Of a stretch of DNA of 64,000 nucleotides, positions 44,712 to 56,348 are shown piece by piece (position 1 is the stretch's first letter; the number at the start of each line of letters is the position of its first letter). The stretch is from the NCBI GenBank assembly GCA_034509425.1, contig JAVTVJ010000822.1:620001-684000 (forward strand), given 5' to 3'. The stretch is from Eopsaltria australis. Its lineage: Eukaryota; Chordata; Aves; Passeriformes; Petroicidae. A model generated the notes under the pieces. It was given only the letters and a program-made list of their open reading frames with translations. It was not told where the DNA came from and ran no database searches. The translations under genes and the position numbers were made by a program.

Positions 44712-45394
44712 CCCAGGAGTGTTGTACAGACCAGCTGAGAATGTATTGAACAATTAAAAGTTGGAAAAGTACAGCTTAAACCACTCCAGGAGTTTTGTAC
44801 AGACCAGGTGGCAATGTATAGAACCATTTAAATATGAAAAAGTGTGGCTTAAACCACTCCAGGAGTGCTGTGCAAACACTTAGAACCATTTAAAGTTAAA
44901 AAGTGCAGCTTAAACCACTCCAGGAGTGTTGTACAGACCAGATGGGAATGCATAGAACCATTTGAAGTTAAAAAGTGTGGCTTAAATCACTTCAGGAATG
45001 CTGTACAGACCAGCTGGGAATGCATAGAACAATTTAAAGCTGAGAAAGTGCAGCTTAAACCACTCCAAAACTGTTGCACAAACAAGGTGGGAATGTATAG
45101 AACAATTCAAAGTTGAAAGTGCAGCTTAAACCACTCCAGGAGTGTTGTACAGACCAGATGGGAATGCAGAGAACCGTTTAAAGTTAAAAAGTGTGGCTTA
45201 AATCACTTCAGGAATGCTGTACAGACCAGCTGGGAATGCATAGAACAATTTAAAGCTGAGAAAGTGCAGCTTAAACCACTCCAAAATTGTTGCACAAACA
45301 AGGTGGGAATGTATAGAACAGTTTAAAGTTGAAAAAGTGCAGCTTAAACCACTCCAGGAGTGCTGTGCAAACACTTAGAACCATTTAAAGTTGA
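44712..45394. repeat. 74-bp tandem repeat, ~10 copies, with higher-order block
   Basis: Units start CCAGGAGTGTTGTACAGACC and end CAGCTTAAACCACT. Starts lie at about 44712, 44786, 44859, 44920, 44993, 45066, 45136, 45209, 45281 and 45354. Two units (44859, 45354) share the same internal deletion. The three units at 44920-45135 are repeated as a block at 45136-45353. Confidence 0.95.
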
Positions 45395-46063
45395 ATCCAT
45401 GGCTGGAAAGCACCAGGAAAATCCAGCAGGAGCTGGAACTCAGTGATCCCTGTGCGTCCCTTCCCATTCAGGGTTGGTTCTGTGCTGATTTAGCTGCTGA
45501 TTCATGATCCTGATCATGTTTAAACACATGGGTGATGTCTCCTTTTTTAAATCTACACACATGAACATGAAGAGAAAGACCAGAAAATGTGTTCTTTCAA
45601 ATGCAGTCCTCACCCATCGTGAAACAGCAGCATTTCAGGTATTGCTCACCATTAAAAATACAAATTAAAATTTCAGATTCAAACACTGCAGGGCACAGGA
45701 AAGGGGAGATGCTTGGATTTTGAATTGGTGAAGGATTTACAGCTCATTTGTGCAATCAAAATGCTTTGGGGGCAGGAGTTGACGCAGAATTGGCTGAATT
45801 TTGGGGCTGGATTGCTGAGTTTTGTCACCATCCCATTCCCATCCCTGGGCAGGGACACATTCCCACGCCCAGGGGTCTCAGAGGTTCTTCAGCAATTCTT
45901 GGACACTTTGGGAATGTCAGGAGCTGCCCAACCATGCTGAATAAAAGCACAGGAGATGGGAATCTGAGCTGAGATCTCCACCTTAACCTTTGGATACTGG
46001 GAGTTATTCCTGGAAGAAGGATCTTCCTGAAATAACCACATGGTCTGGTTGCTGTGTTTCTCC
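45395..46063. other. Downstream intron, unique sequence
   Basis: No feature recognised. Confidence 0.4.
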
Positions 46064-47463
46064 TTTTTTTTTTTAGAGTAATACTGAAACAAACTTAAAA
46101 AATTTAATTCAATTTCTTCTGACACATAAACTCAAGTATTTTTTTGTTGTTTTTTTTTTTTTAAAGTAATACTGAACCAAACTTTAAAAATTTTCATTCT
46201 ATTTCAGTTTGTTCTGACACAAACTCCAGTTTTGTTTTTTTTTTGTTTTTTAATTAATACTGAACCAAACTTTAAAAATTTTATTCAATTTCAATTTGTT
46301 CTGACACAGAAACTTAAGTGGGTTTTTTTTGAGTAATACTGAACCAAACTTAAAAATTTTCATCCGATTTCATTTTGTTCTGACACAGAAACTCAAGTGT
46401 TTTTTGGGCTTTTTTGAGTAATACTGAACCAAACTTAAAAATTTCATTCGATTTCAGTTTGTTCAACAGCAACTCAAGTGTTTTGTTGGGAGTTTTTTTT
46501 TACTAATACTGAACCAAACGTAAAAATTTCATTCAATTCCAGTTTGTTGCGACACAGAAACTCAAGTTTTAGATTTTTTAATTAATACTGAACCAACCTT
46601 ATAAGTTTTATTCAATTTCAATCTGTTCTGACACAGAAACTTAAGTGGGTTTATTTTGAGTAATACTGAACCAAACTTAAAAATTTTCATTCGATTTCAG
46701 TTTGTTCTGACACAGAAACTAAAGTGTTGTTTTTTTTTATTAACACTGAATCAAACTTTAAAAATTTCATTCAATTCCAGTTTGTTTTGACACAGAAACT
46801 CAAGTGTTTTTGGTTTTTTTTTAATAGCACTGAACCAAACTTTAAAAAATTTTATTCCATTTCAGTTTGTTCCAACACAGAAACTCAAATGGTTTTTGTT
46901 TTTTTTGAGTAATACTGAACCAAACTAGAAAAAAATTTATTCAATTTCTTCTGATGCAGAAACTCAAGTATTTTTTGGTCTTTTTTTTGAGTAATACTGA
47001 ACCAAACTTAAAAATTTCATTCAATTCCAGTTTGTTCTGACACAGAAACTCAAGTGTTTTGTTGGGGTTTTTTTGAGTAATACTGAACCAAACTCAAAAA
47101 ATTTATTCAATTTCAGTTTGTTCCAACACAGAAACTCAAATGGTTTTTTTTGAGTAACTCTGAACCAAACTTTAAAAATTTCATTCAATTCCAGTTTATT
47201 CCAACACAGCAACTCAAGTGTTTTTGGGTTTTTTTTAATAGCACTGAACCAAACTTTAAAAAATTTTATTCCATTTCAGTTTGTTCCGACACAGAAACTC
47301 AAATGGTTTTTTTTGAGTAACACTGAACCAAACTTTAAAAATTTCATTCAATTCCAGTTTGTTCTGACACAGAAACTCAAGTGTTTCGTTGGTTTTTTTT
47401 TTTTTTTGAGTAATCCTGAACCAAACTTGAAAAAATTTCATTCAATTCCAGTTTGTTCAACAG
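46064..47463. repeat. ~82-bp tandem repeat, about 17 copies
   Basis: Each unit has a T run, GAGTAATACTGAACCAAACT, TTAAAAATTTCATTCAATT, CCAGTTTGTTCTGACACAG and AAACTCAAGTG. Unit length varies from about 73 to 91 bp, mostly through the T run. Its Asn/Phe-rich open frames are repeat products. Confidence 0.96.
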
Positions 47464-48394
47464 CAAGTCAAGAGTTTGAGCTCAGGTGTGGCTGTGCTGC
47501 TTTGGAAAGTGCTTGCAGGGTAGAAAATGTGCTTGTGGCGTGGGTTTTCCTGGGGGGGCACGAGTGAAATGTGCCTGTCAGAGCTTTGCAGGATTGATTT
47601 GTTACCCTGTGAGCTCTCACACCTCGGAGTCAGCACTGCCATTCTCACCTCCTGCAAGGTGCTGTGCTCAAAACCGTGCCAGAGGCTTCAAAAGCTTCTT
47701 TTATTGTGACTTTTCTAACGTGGCATCCAATTCCTGCTAAAACTTAACCGCCCCTTCCTTAAGTGGAGGCATTTTCTGGCATTTTGCTGCTGTCTTTTCA
47801 AAGTATTTAGGGGATGCATGAAAATGCAGCAGTTAGCAAGGGGGGTTGGCATTCAAGAGATGTCATAACTGAATTTTTTTGCTTTTTAAAGTCCATTTTT
47901 AAGGTGTGTCAGCTGATAAAATGTACCAGTCCAAACCAGTTGACACCAGGATAAAATCCCAGCTAGAAAAACCCTTCTCATTCTCAGATTTGCACCTGAG
48001 AGCTGCAAAAAAGAGGTAAAATTCAGAGAAATGTAGAGAAAACAGCACAAAATTTTCCACCAGTTGCTCAGTGGTACTGGAGGACACCAAAACAACCCCA
48101 AATTCGATGGTCTCTGCAGGATTTGTCCCTTCCAGTCCTTGTTTTTAGAGCGATCCAGGAGTTTAAAAACTCTTCAAGTTGTTCCTGAAGACTTCAGATC
48201 TCATGCAAATTCATGAGTTTCTGTGCAGCTGCCCAAAGGAAAAAGGAAAATGTTTGAGTGTACAAATGTATTGGCAGCCAGTCTGGGCTAAAAGGAAAAA
48301 CAGCTCTGCTAAACCCTATAAATGTGTCACCAGTGAGTCTGGAATTGTGGGATTCCCATCCTGAGCTATCCTTCATTATTAATGGGATATAAAA
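47464..48394. other. Downstream intron, unique sequence
   Basis: No feature recognised. Confidence 0.4.
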
Positions 48395-49780
48395 TATGCA
48401 ATAAAGGCTGCAAACAAGTCCCATATACAGAGTTTAAGGGATAAAACCTCTCTGTGTTCAGCAAATTTCTGCATTTCTCTTCAGTAGATATTTCAGTATC
48501 TATAGTGCAAGGGCAATACACCCTTTTCTTTATTTATATAATTTAAAATAGACAATAAAGGCTCCAAACATATTCCATGTACAGAGTTTAAGTGACAAAA
48601 TCTCCTCCTCTGTGTTCACCACGTTTCTACATTTCTTTTCAGTAGATATTTCAATATCTGTAGTGCAAAAGCAGTGCTCCCCTTTCTTTATTAATATAAT
48701 TTAAAATAGACAATAAAGGCTGCAAATAAACTCCATATACAGAGTTTAAGGGATAAAACCTCTCTGTGTTCAGCAAATTTCTGCACTTTTTCAGAATATA
48801 TTTCAATATCTGCAGTGCAAGAGCAGTGCTCCCCTTTCCTTATTAATATAATCTAAACTAAACAATAAAGGCTGCAAACAAGTTCAATATACAGAGTTTA
48901 AGGGATAAAACCTCTCTGTATTCAGCAAATTTCTGCATTTCTCTTCCGTAGATATTTCAGTATCTATAGTGCAAGGGCAATACACCCTTTTCTTTATTTA
49001 TATAATTTAAAATACACAATAAGGGCTCCAAACATATTTCAGAGACAGAGTTTAAGTGACAAAATCCCCTCCTCTGTGTTCACCAAATTTCTGCATTTCT
49101 TTTCAGTAGATATTTCAGTATCTGTTGTGCAAGGGCAATGCTCCCTTTCTGTATTTATATAAACTAAAATATACAAAAAAGGCTGCAAACAAGTTCCACA
49201 TACAGAGTTTAAGGGATAAAACCTCTCTGTGTTCAGCAAATTTCTGCATTTTTTTCAGAATATATTTCAATATCTATAGTGCAAAAGCAGTGCTCCCCTT
49301 TCTTTATTTATATAATTTAAAATAGACAATAAGGGCTCCAAACATATTCCATAGACAGAGTTTAAGTGACAAAATCTCCTCCTCTGTGTTCAGCAAATTT
49401 CTGCATTTCTCTTCAGTAGATATTTCAATATCTGTAGTGCAAGGGCAATGCTCCCTTTCTTTATTAATATAATCTAAAATAGACAATAAAGGCTCCAAAT
49501 GAATTCCATAGACAGAGTTTCAGTGATAAAAGCCCCTCCTCTGTGTTCAGCAAATTTCTGCACTTTTTCAGAATATATTTCAATATCTGTAGTGCAAGAG
49601 CAGTGCTCCCCTTTCCTTATTAATATAATCTAAACTAAACAATAAAGGCTGCAAACAAATTCCACGTACAGAGTTTAAGTGACAAAATCCCCTCTGTGTT
49701 CACCAAATTTCTGCTTTTCTCTTCAGTAGATATTTCAGTTTCTGTAGTACAAGGGCAATGCACTATATTAATATAACTCA
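48395..49780. repeat. 155-bp satellite array, about 9 copies
   Basis: The marker CAGAGTTTAAG is spaced 154, 158, 152, 154, 157, 153, 157 and 156 bp (48428 to 49669). Each unit includes CAATAAAGGCTGCAAAC or CAATAAAGGCTCCAAAC, CTCTGTGTTCAGCAAATTTC, AGATATTTCAGTATCT and AGTGCAAGGGCAAT. Two sub-types, (GCTGC with AGGGATAAAA) and (GCTCC with AGTGACAAAA), partly alternate. Confidence 0.96.
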
Positions 49781-51425
49781 ATTTTTTTATTTTAAGTTTT
49801 AATTAAAAATTTTATGAATTGAACTTAAAATTTTATTAATATAACTTAAAATCTTTATTAATACAACTTAAAACAGACAATAAATACTGCAAAACTCTGA
49901 ATATAGAAGAGTTTAAATTATAAAAAACCTCCTGTGTTCACCAAATTTCTGCATTTCTTCTCAGTATATATCAGATGTTCAGTACATGTACAGATATATA
50001 CTGTATATAGTATTCAGTATATATTCAGTATATATTTCAGTATATATTCAGATATTTCAATATCTCTAGTGCAAGGGCAATGCACTCTATCAATATAGCT
50101 TAATTTTTTCTTTAAAATTTTAATTGAAAATGTCATTAATATAACTTAAAATCTTTATTAATATAACCTAAAATAGACAATAAAGGCTGCAAAACCCCTC
50201 TATAGTCAGAGTTTAAATGATAAAAAACCTGTGTTCACCAAATTTCTGCATTTCTTCTCAGTATATATCAGATATTCAGTATCTGTACAGACATATACTG
50301 TATATAGTATTCAGTATCTATTCAGTATATATTCAGATATTTCAATATCTCTAGTGCAAGGGCAATGCACTCTATTAATATAACCTAATTTTTTCTTTTA
50401 AATTTTAATTTAAAATGTCATTAATATAACTTAAAATCTTTATTGATATAACTTAAAATAGGCAATAAATACTGCAAAACCCCTCTATAGTCAGAGTTTA
50501 AATGATAAAAAACCTGTGTTCACCAAATTTCTGCATTTCTTCTTCAGTATATATCAGATATTCAGTATATGTACAGATCTATACTGTATATAGTATTCAG
50601 TATATATTCAGTATATATTTCAGTATATATTCAGATATTTCAATATCTGTAGTGCAAGGGCAATTGCACTCTATCAATATAGCTTAATTTTTTTTTTAAA
50701 TTTTAATTGAAAATGTCATTAATATAACTTAAAATCTTTATTAATATAACTTAAAATAGACAATAAATACTGCAAAACTCTGAATGTGGAAGAGTTTAAA
50801 TGATAAAAAACCTCCTGTGTTCACCAAATTTCTGCATTTATTCTCAGTATATATCAGATATTCAGTATATGTAAGGATATATACTGTATATAGTATTCAG
50901 TATATATTCAGTATCTATTCAGTATATATTCAGATATTTCAATATCTGTAGTGCAAGGGCAATGCACTCTATTAATCATAACCTTAATTTTTCTTTTAAA
51001 TTTTAATTGAAATGTCATTAATATAACTTAAAATCTTTATTAATATAACCTAAAATAGACAATAAAGGCTGCAAAACCCCTCTATAGTCAGAGTTTAAAT
51101 GATAAAAAACCTGTGTTCACCAAATTTCTGCATTTCTTCTCAGTATATATCAGATATTCAGTATCTGTACAGACATATACTGTATATAGTATTCAGTATC
51201 TATTCAGTATATATTCAGATATTTCAATATCTCTAGTGCAAGGGCAATGCACTCTATTAATATAACCTAATTTTTTCTTTTAAATTTTAATTTAAAATGT
51301 CATTAATATAACTTAAAATCTTTATTGATATAACTTAAAATAGGCAATAAATACTGCAAAACTCTGAATACAGAAGAGTTTAAGTGACAAAAAACCTCCT
51401 CTGTGTTCACCAAATTCCTGCTTCC
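49781..51425. repeat. ~295-bp satellite array derived from the 155-bp unit, about 5.5 copies
   Basis: The same core, but each unit has gained an AT-rich block (TTTTAATTGAAAATGTCATT and similar) and a block of TATATACTGTATATAGTAT-like palindromes. Period markers lie at about 49906, 50207, 50493, 50791, 51093 and 51377. Two sub-types occur: GCAAAACTCTGAAT and GCAAAACCCCTCTATAG. Confidence 0.95.
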
Positions 51426-52144
51426 AGTGCACATTTAATATTTTAACCCCTCTTCACGTTTTGCAGTTTTTTCATGTAGGTCAAATTTAATTTTCTATAA
51501 TAACAACACCTTGCTTTCCAGAAGGTGACCTCAATGCTTGCTGTACAGGTGTGAACATTCCATTCCTTTTCTTTGGAACACATTTTTAATGGTTTTTCCT
51601 CTGGATTGTTTTCGATGCCCAATTGTGAACCAGATTTAGGTGACAAAATTCAGTGTACAGTCATAGAAAAGGGGTGATTGGGATCCTTTATTAGGGGTGG
51701 CACGTGGACACTAATTATGGTCTCAGCTATTCTGTGTCTTAATCAATCCCAGCGATCTTATTTGTAATTTTTGCTCTTCCTGCTCAAAGGAATGAATTGG
51801 CAATCAGTGTAATTTGCTCCTTGGACACAAAAGGCTCCCAGATTAACAGGATTTTTCCCCCTGGAGAGATCTCCCTCACCCCCTTTGGGGTTCTGCTCGT
51901 TATTCCTTTGTCCCTTTTTGTTTTCTAAAGGATGTGCAGGCAGCAGCTCCCAGTGTCAGCCCAGCAGAGCCACTGCTCCTCTGTGCTCAGGCAGGAAAAT
52001 AAACCCAGACCAGCCCAAAAAACTCAGAATTTGTGACCAAAATCACCTCAAACTCCAGCCTGTTTTGTCCATTCTTGGGATGAAAACAGAGGCAGCGTTT
52101 TGGGGTGTGTTCAAAAATTAATAATGGGATTTTGGAACAGAGCA
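51426..52144. other. Downstream intron, unique sequence
   Basis: No feature recognised. Confidence 0.4.
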
Positions 52145-52844
52145 GGGTTGTTGGGGAAGATGGAATAGGAAAGCCTTATCAATATGATCACCTGGCAAAA
52201 GAGGCTGAGAATGGAGAAACTCTAAGCGAGATTGAAATGAAGACAAGCTTTGAGATCCCAAAGCCCAGCTCCTGAACAACTGGAAAACAATGGCATGGCC
52301 ACTGCAGGTGATCCCCCTTGGATTGAACAATCCCCTCTGCTTGCAGACAGGCCCAAGGCTCAGAGCAGACCCCACCAACCTGGCAGAGGCTCCCAAAAGC
52401 AGCTTTTAGGGTTTCAAATAGAACACTGGATGGTGATGCAATAGTTCTCATGGGCTGGATGCAAATGGTATAAGATTTGTAGCTTGTTCTGGATTGGTGA
52501 ATGAGAATTAGAATATTCAGCACAGAAGGGGATTGTAAAGGGATTTATGGGATTGTAAAGGACAAGCTCGCTCTCTGTGCTCTCTTAGATTCCTCTCTTG
52601 GACCCCTCTCTTCACTCTTAGATCCTTGCTCTTAGATTCTTGCTCTTAGCTCTTCTCTTCCATCTCTCCTCTCCTCTCTTGCTCTCTCCCTCCTCTGCCC
52701 TGCTCCAGGCTGTGTCTGGCAGCCCCCAGCAGCTCTCCTACACCCACGCCCTTTCACAATGAACCTCACGCTCTCAGACCCAACTCCAGAGATCTCTCGT
52801 CTGTCCCGACCGTCCCAAACCCACCCACAAACTCTACACAGGGT
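52145..52844 (-). mobile_element. Solo LTR with perfect 4-bp target-site duplication
   Basis: The element is 52149-52840 (692 bp), read on the minus strand as TGTGTAG...CCCCAACA and flanked on both sides by GGGT. It is the same family as 27798-28401 but longer, through a CT-rich repeat (CTTAGATTC units) at about 52585-52680 and a small duplication of GGGATTGTAAAGG at 52530-52561. The AATAAA signal of the other copy is changed here. Internal viral genes are absent. Confidence 0.93.
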
Positions 52845-53345
52845 GGCAGAGAGATCTTGATAAGATCTTCAAGACACCTCATCTGATTAGTGCTGAAACG
52901 AGCACCTTTCACACACAGCCCTTCCCCTTTGTTGTGCTACAGGTGGTTCTGAAAACAATTTACAAAGAGGCTTTTTTTTTTGTCTTTCTCATGCTGTTAA
53001 AGCAAATTGGTATGTAATTAGATTTATATAGTGAATAATCTTATTTGCATATCCAATTAATTCTTCCTGTTTTAATTTGCTAGGGTTGGATTCACTTTGG
53101 TAGTAAAAAAAATAGCACTTAAATTATCAAGCGTTCGAATTTTCTTTTTGCTGTAATTTCTTCAAGGTCTTCCATTAAAATTTGGTCCTGGGCATTGTCT
53201 TCCTTTTGGAAGCTGTTAAATAACATGGAAAAAAGGCCATAAAAACCAACCCAGCCCACATGACTTGTGCTGTAAAAACAATAAGGGTCTATTTAAGCTG
53301 ATCAGAGCAAATGCAGTGTGAATTTAGACTTTCCAAGCATCTTTT
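52845..53345. other. Downstream intron, AT-rich unique sequence
   Basis: No feature recognised. Confidence 0.4.
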
Positions 53346-53349
53346 TAGC

Positions 53350-53770
53350 ATGGAATGGTTTGGGTTGGGAGGGACCTTAAAGATGATCCAGTGCCACCCC
53401 TACCATGGGCAGGGACACCTCCCACTGTCCCAGGCTGCTCCAACCTGGCCTTGGACACTGCCAGGGATCCAGGGGCAGCCACAGTTTCTCTGGGAATTCC
53501 ATCCCAGCCAGGAATTCCTTCCCAATATCCCATCTAACCCTACTCTTTTCCAATTTGAAGCCATTCCCTGTGTCCTGTCCCTCCACCCCTCATCCCCAGT
53601 CCCTCTCCAGCTCTTCTGGAGCCCCTTTAGGCCCTGCAAGGGGCTCTGAGCTCTCCCTGGAGCCTTCTCCTCTCCAGGTGAGCACCCCCAGCTCTCCCAG
53701 TCTGGATCCAGAGCACAGGGAGCATCTCAAACCCTTGGAGCAGCTCCGTGGGCACTTTCCCTGCAGACTT
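53350..53770 (-). mobile_element. CR1 LINE, 3' portion, antisense
   Basis: Begins ATGGAATGGTTTGGGTTGGG, AGGGACCTTAAAGATGATCC. It runs through AACCTGGCCTTGGACACTGC, CACAGTTTCTCTGGGAATTCC, CTAACCCTACTCTTTTCC and CCAGCTCTTCTGGAGCCCC to CAGCTCTCCCAGTCTGGATCC. About 420 bp, of the same subfamily as 17365-17856 in the opposite orientation. Confidence 0.93.
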
Positions 53771-53960
53771 TTCCTGTTTGTCACTTCAGCTGTGGTGGCT
53801 CCTCACAGCCACACTCAGAAATGAAGGAGACAAGCAAAGAGCTGCAAGGAGGGCCTTGATCCCAGAAAGGTTAAATTTAGTGCTCTAAATTCCACCTCAT
53901 CCCACCAGGAAGGTGTCCAGAACAGGTGGAACAGCTCCTTTTTTATTAGGGATTGAAGTG
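53771..53960. other. Short unique segment
   Basis: No feature recognised. Confidence 0.4.
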
Positions 53961-54132
53961 TGCACATCCACTGAAATCAGAAAAATCCGTGTGATTCCAG
54001 GGGATGGATTTTACACATCCTGCATCCACTGGAATCAGAAATATCCGTGTGATTCCAGGGGATGGATTTTACACATCCTGCATCCACTGGAATCAGAAAT
54101 ATCCGTGTGATTCCAGGGGATGGATTTTGCAG
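53961..54132. repeat. 58-bp minisatellite, 3 copies
   Basis: CATCCACTGGAATCAGAAAT, ATCCGTGTGATTCCAGGGGA and TGGATTTTACACATCCTG recur with a 58-bp period. The last two copies are almost identical. Confidence 0.95.
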
Positions 54133-55829
54133 GGAATGGCTAATTCAGGAGGCTGTAGCAGAGATGGTGTCAGGAAAGGGGGGATGCACTGAAAATTGCT
54201 GTTCTCGTGTAGGTCCATGGAGCTGCTTCCAAGCGAGCAGAGGATGCGGAGTGAGAGGTTCAGGGTTGAAAATGGAAACAACAATCTCGAAAGGATTTAA
54301 TAAACCAGGCAAATGTTGCGTCATTGTGTCGCAGTGACTTGAAATCCGAAGGAAAATTGCTTTGAATCGTAATTAACAACTAATGGTTCTCAGCGAAACC
54401 CGGTGCCAGGGAAGAAATAAAGAGGTGTGAGTGCTCAGCTGTTGCTTCCACCTCCAAAAACCGCACTTGTTGTCCCAATTTCGGGCTGTTTTTACCCAAA
54501 AGCTGAAGTCAAGCAGTGTTTAGGTCCCGGGGAACACCTGGGCTGTGTCGCTGCCAGCCAGGATGAGCCACAAATGAGGTGACAATTGGTGGCAGAACAA
54601 TTTCTGCGGAGGGATTTTTATCTCCTGAGGAACAACCGGGCTCTTGTGTTTGTTCAGAAAAATGAACTGTGCAGGGTCCCGTGCCCCCAGGAGCTCTGCT
54701 GCGGCTGGGAGGTGGGAATGGGTGTTCAGGGAACGCATTCCCACTTTTTTTTCTGTTGGATTCATCATCTCCCTGCTTTGTAAACTGCTCCCGACCCTGC
54801 TTTTAGGGCAGAAAAGACAGCGCACATCCCAGCGTGTGAGGAAAACTCGGGGAGAATGACCTCCAGCTCTCAGGCACTTATTGCAAACCTATTTTAAATT
54901 GAATACACAAGCCAAGATAATACAGGCTGTTTGATAAGAAACATTAGAGAAATCCATAACACCAGGCTTTTTATTATGGGTTTATTACATCAATCTCTCC
55001 AGTGGGTAATGGAACTTGTAAATATACTCTTATGTAGGAGTCTCCTTGCGGGCTTTTTATTCATGCTGAAGTAAGCACAGCAAACTTATTTGCTGTCAGG
55101 GTACATTGAATTTAAGATTAGTATTTATTTTGGTTCTAAAGAGGTTCTGCTTTTGTGAATCGCGAGCCGGAGCAGCTGTGGGAGAGGAGGTGGGAGCTGC
55201 AGGGGGGTTTTGGGGGAGAAATGAGTTTTTCCAGGCAAACTGCTGGTCCCTGGATGGGATTCAGGGAATATTCGCATCGTGGGCTGTGGGTCAGAGCTCC
55301 TTCAGGAGGGAAAACTCGCTTTGTTGCAGCAGGAGCTTGCTGTGAGTTCATTGACTAAAGCCAGCAAGATGAAAAATCATCCACGGGATTAGAGAAATAT
55401 TTAAGGGAAACATTCCCTGCATCCTGCACAGTGCAAACACGGTGCTCTGCACTGTAAACATTTGTTCTTCACTGGGAAAACGCTTTTAATTCTCTTCTAG
55501 AAGTAAACAAAGTAATGCTGCTGCAGCAGGAAGCCAGAAGGCTTTTGCTTACTTGAGAGAAGCCAAGGGGACGTTTGTGCTGAGTAAAGAATCGAGGAAA
55601 AGTTGATAGAAAAGTTCAAAAAGAAGTTCAGCTTGTAGTGATCCCAACAAAATCAAGAACAGCTTACAAGTTTTTCAGTAGATTTGTTGGAGGATGAAGT
55701 GGTTAATTGGTAGTTGGTTTAATAGAGGGAAAACAATTCTTAGTTAGAGGATGTTAATTGGACAGACAGACCAAAAACCAAATGAGATGTCAGAAAAGTC
55801 AGTTTAAATCATGATTTTAGGTTTTCTAG
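54133..55829. other. Downstream intron, unique sequence
   Basis: No element or exon recognised. Confidence 0.4.
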
Positions 55830-55962
55830 GGTTCCCCATCCCTGGCAGTGCCCAAGGCCAGGCTGGAGCAGCCTGGGACAGTGGGAGGTGTCCCTGGCAT
55901 GGCAGGGGCGGCCCTGGATGGATTTAAGGTCCCTCCCACCCAAACCCACCCCTCATTCCATT
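55830..55962 (+). mobile_element. CR1 LINE 3' end fragment, sense
   Basis: CCCTGGCAGTGCCCAAGGCC, AGGCTGGAGCAGCCTGGGAC, AGTGGGAGGTGTCCCTGGCA, then TTTAAGGTCCCTCCCACCC and CATTCCA. About 130 bp. Confidence 0.92.
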
Positions 55963-56348
55963 ACAAAGCAGGAAGGATGAACCTTCTGCTGCTGCACAAT
56001 AACCACAGCCAGGTTTGAGTGATGTTTGCATTTCCAACTCTGACAAAGACCCTTTTTTTTTTGCTATTTGAGAGAGATGATGAGTGAAGAATGAAGGATT
56101 TGTGTGTTTAATTAAGGTCTGAGGGTAACAAATCTGCTTGAGCTACAAAACCACATCTGTGTCAACCCCACCTGAAAGAAACCATCCTTCACCTGGCTGG
56201 GCACTTCCCTCTGTGCTATTGCAGCTCCTAAAATGCATCAGCAGAAAGCCCAGCACTCATTTTGATATCTATTCCCCCCTATATTAATTCTATATTACCA
56301 TCTCCATCTCTTGCATCTTTAACAAGACAGACGTTTTTAAGAGAGGTG
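55963..56348. other. Short unique intron segment
   Basis: No feature recognised. Confidence 0.4.

Noticed and set aside
48395..51425. CRISPR-like array
   Set aside because: Units are tandem with no constant-repeat/unique-spacer alternation, in vertebrate DNA.
27798..52840. A 25-kb provirus bounded by the two related LTRs
   Set aside because: The LTRs are in opposite orientation, each has its own target site, and the interval contains host exon and intron rather than gag-pol-env.
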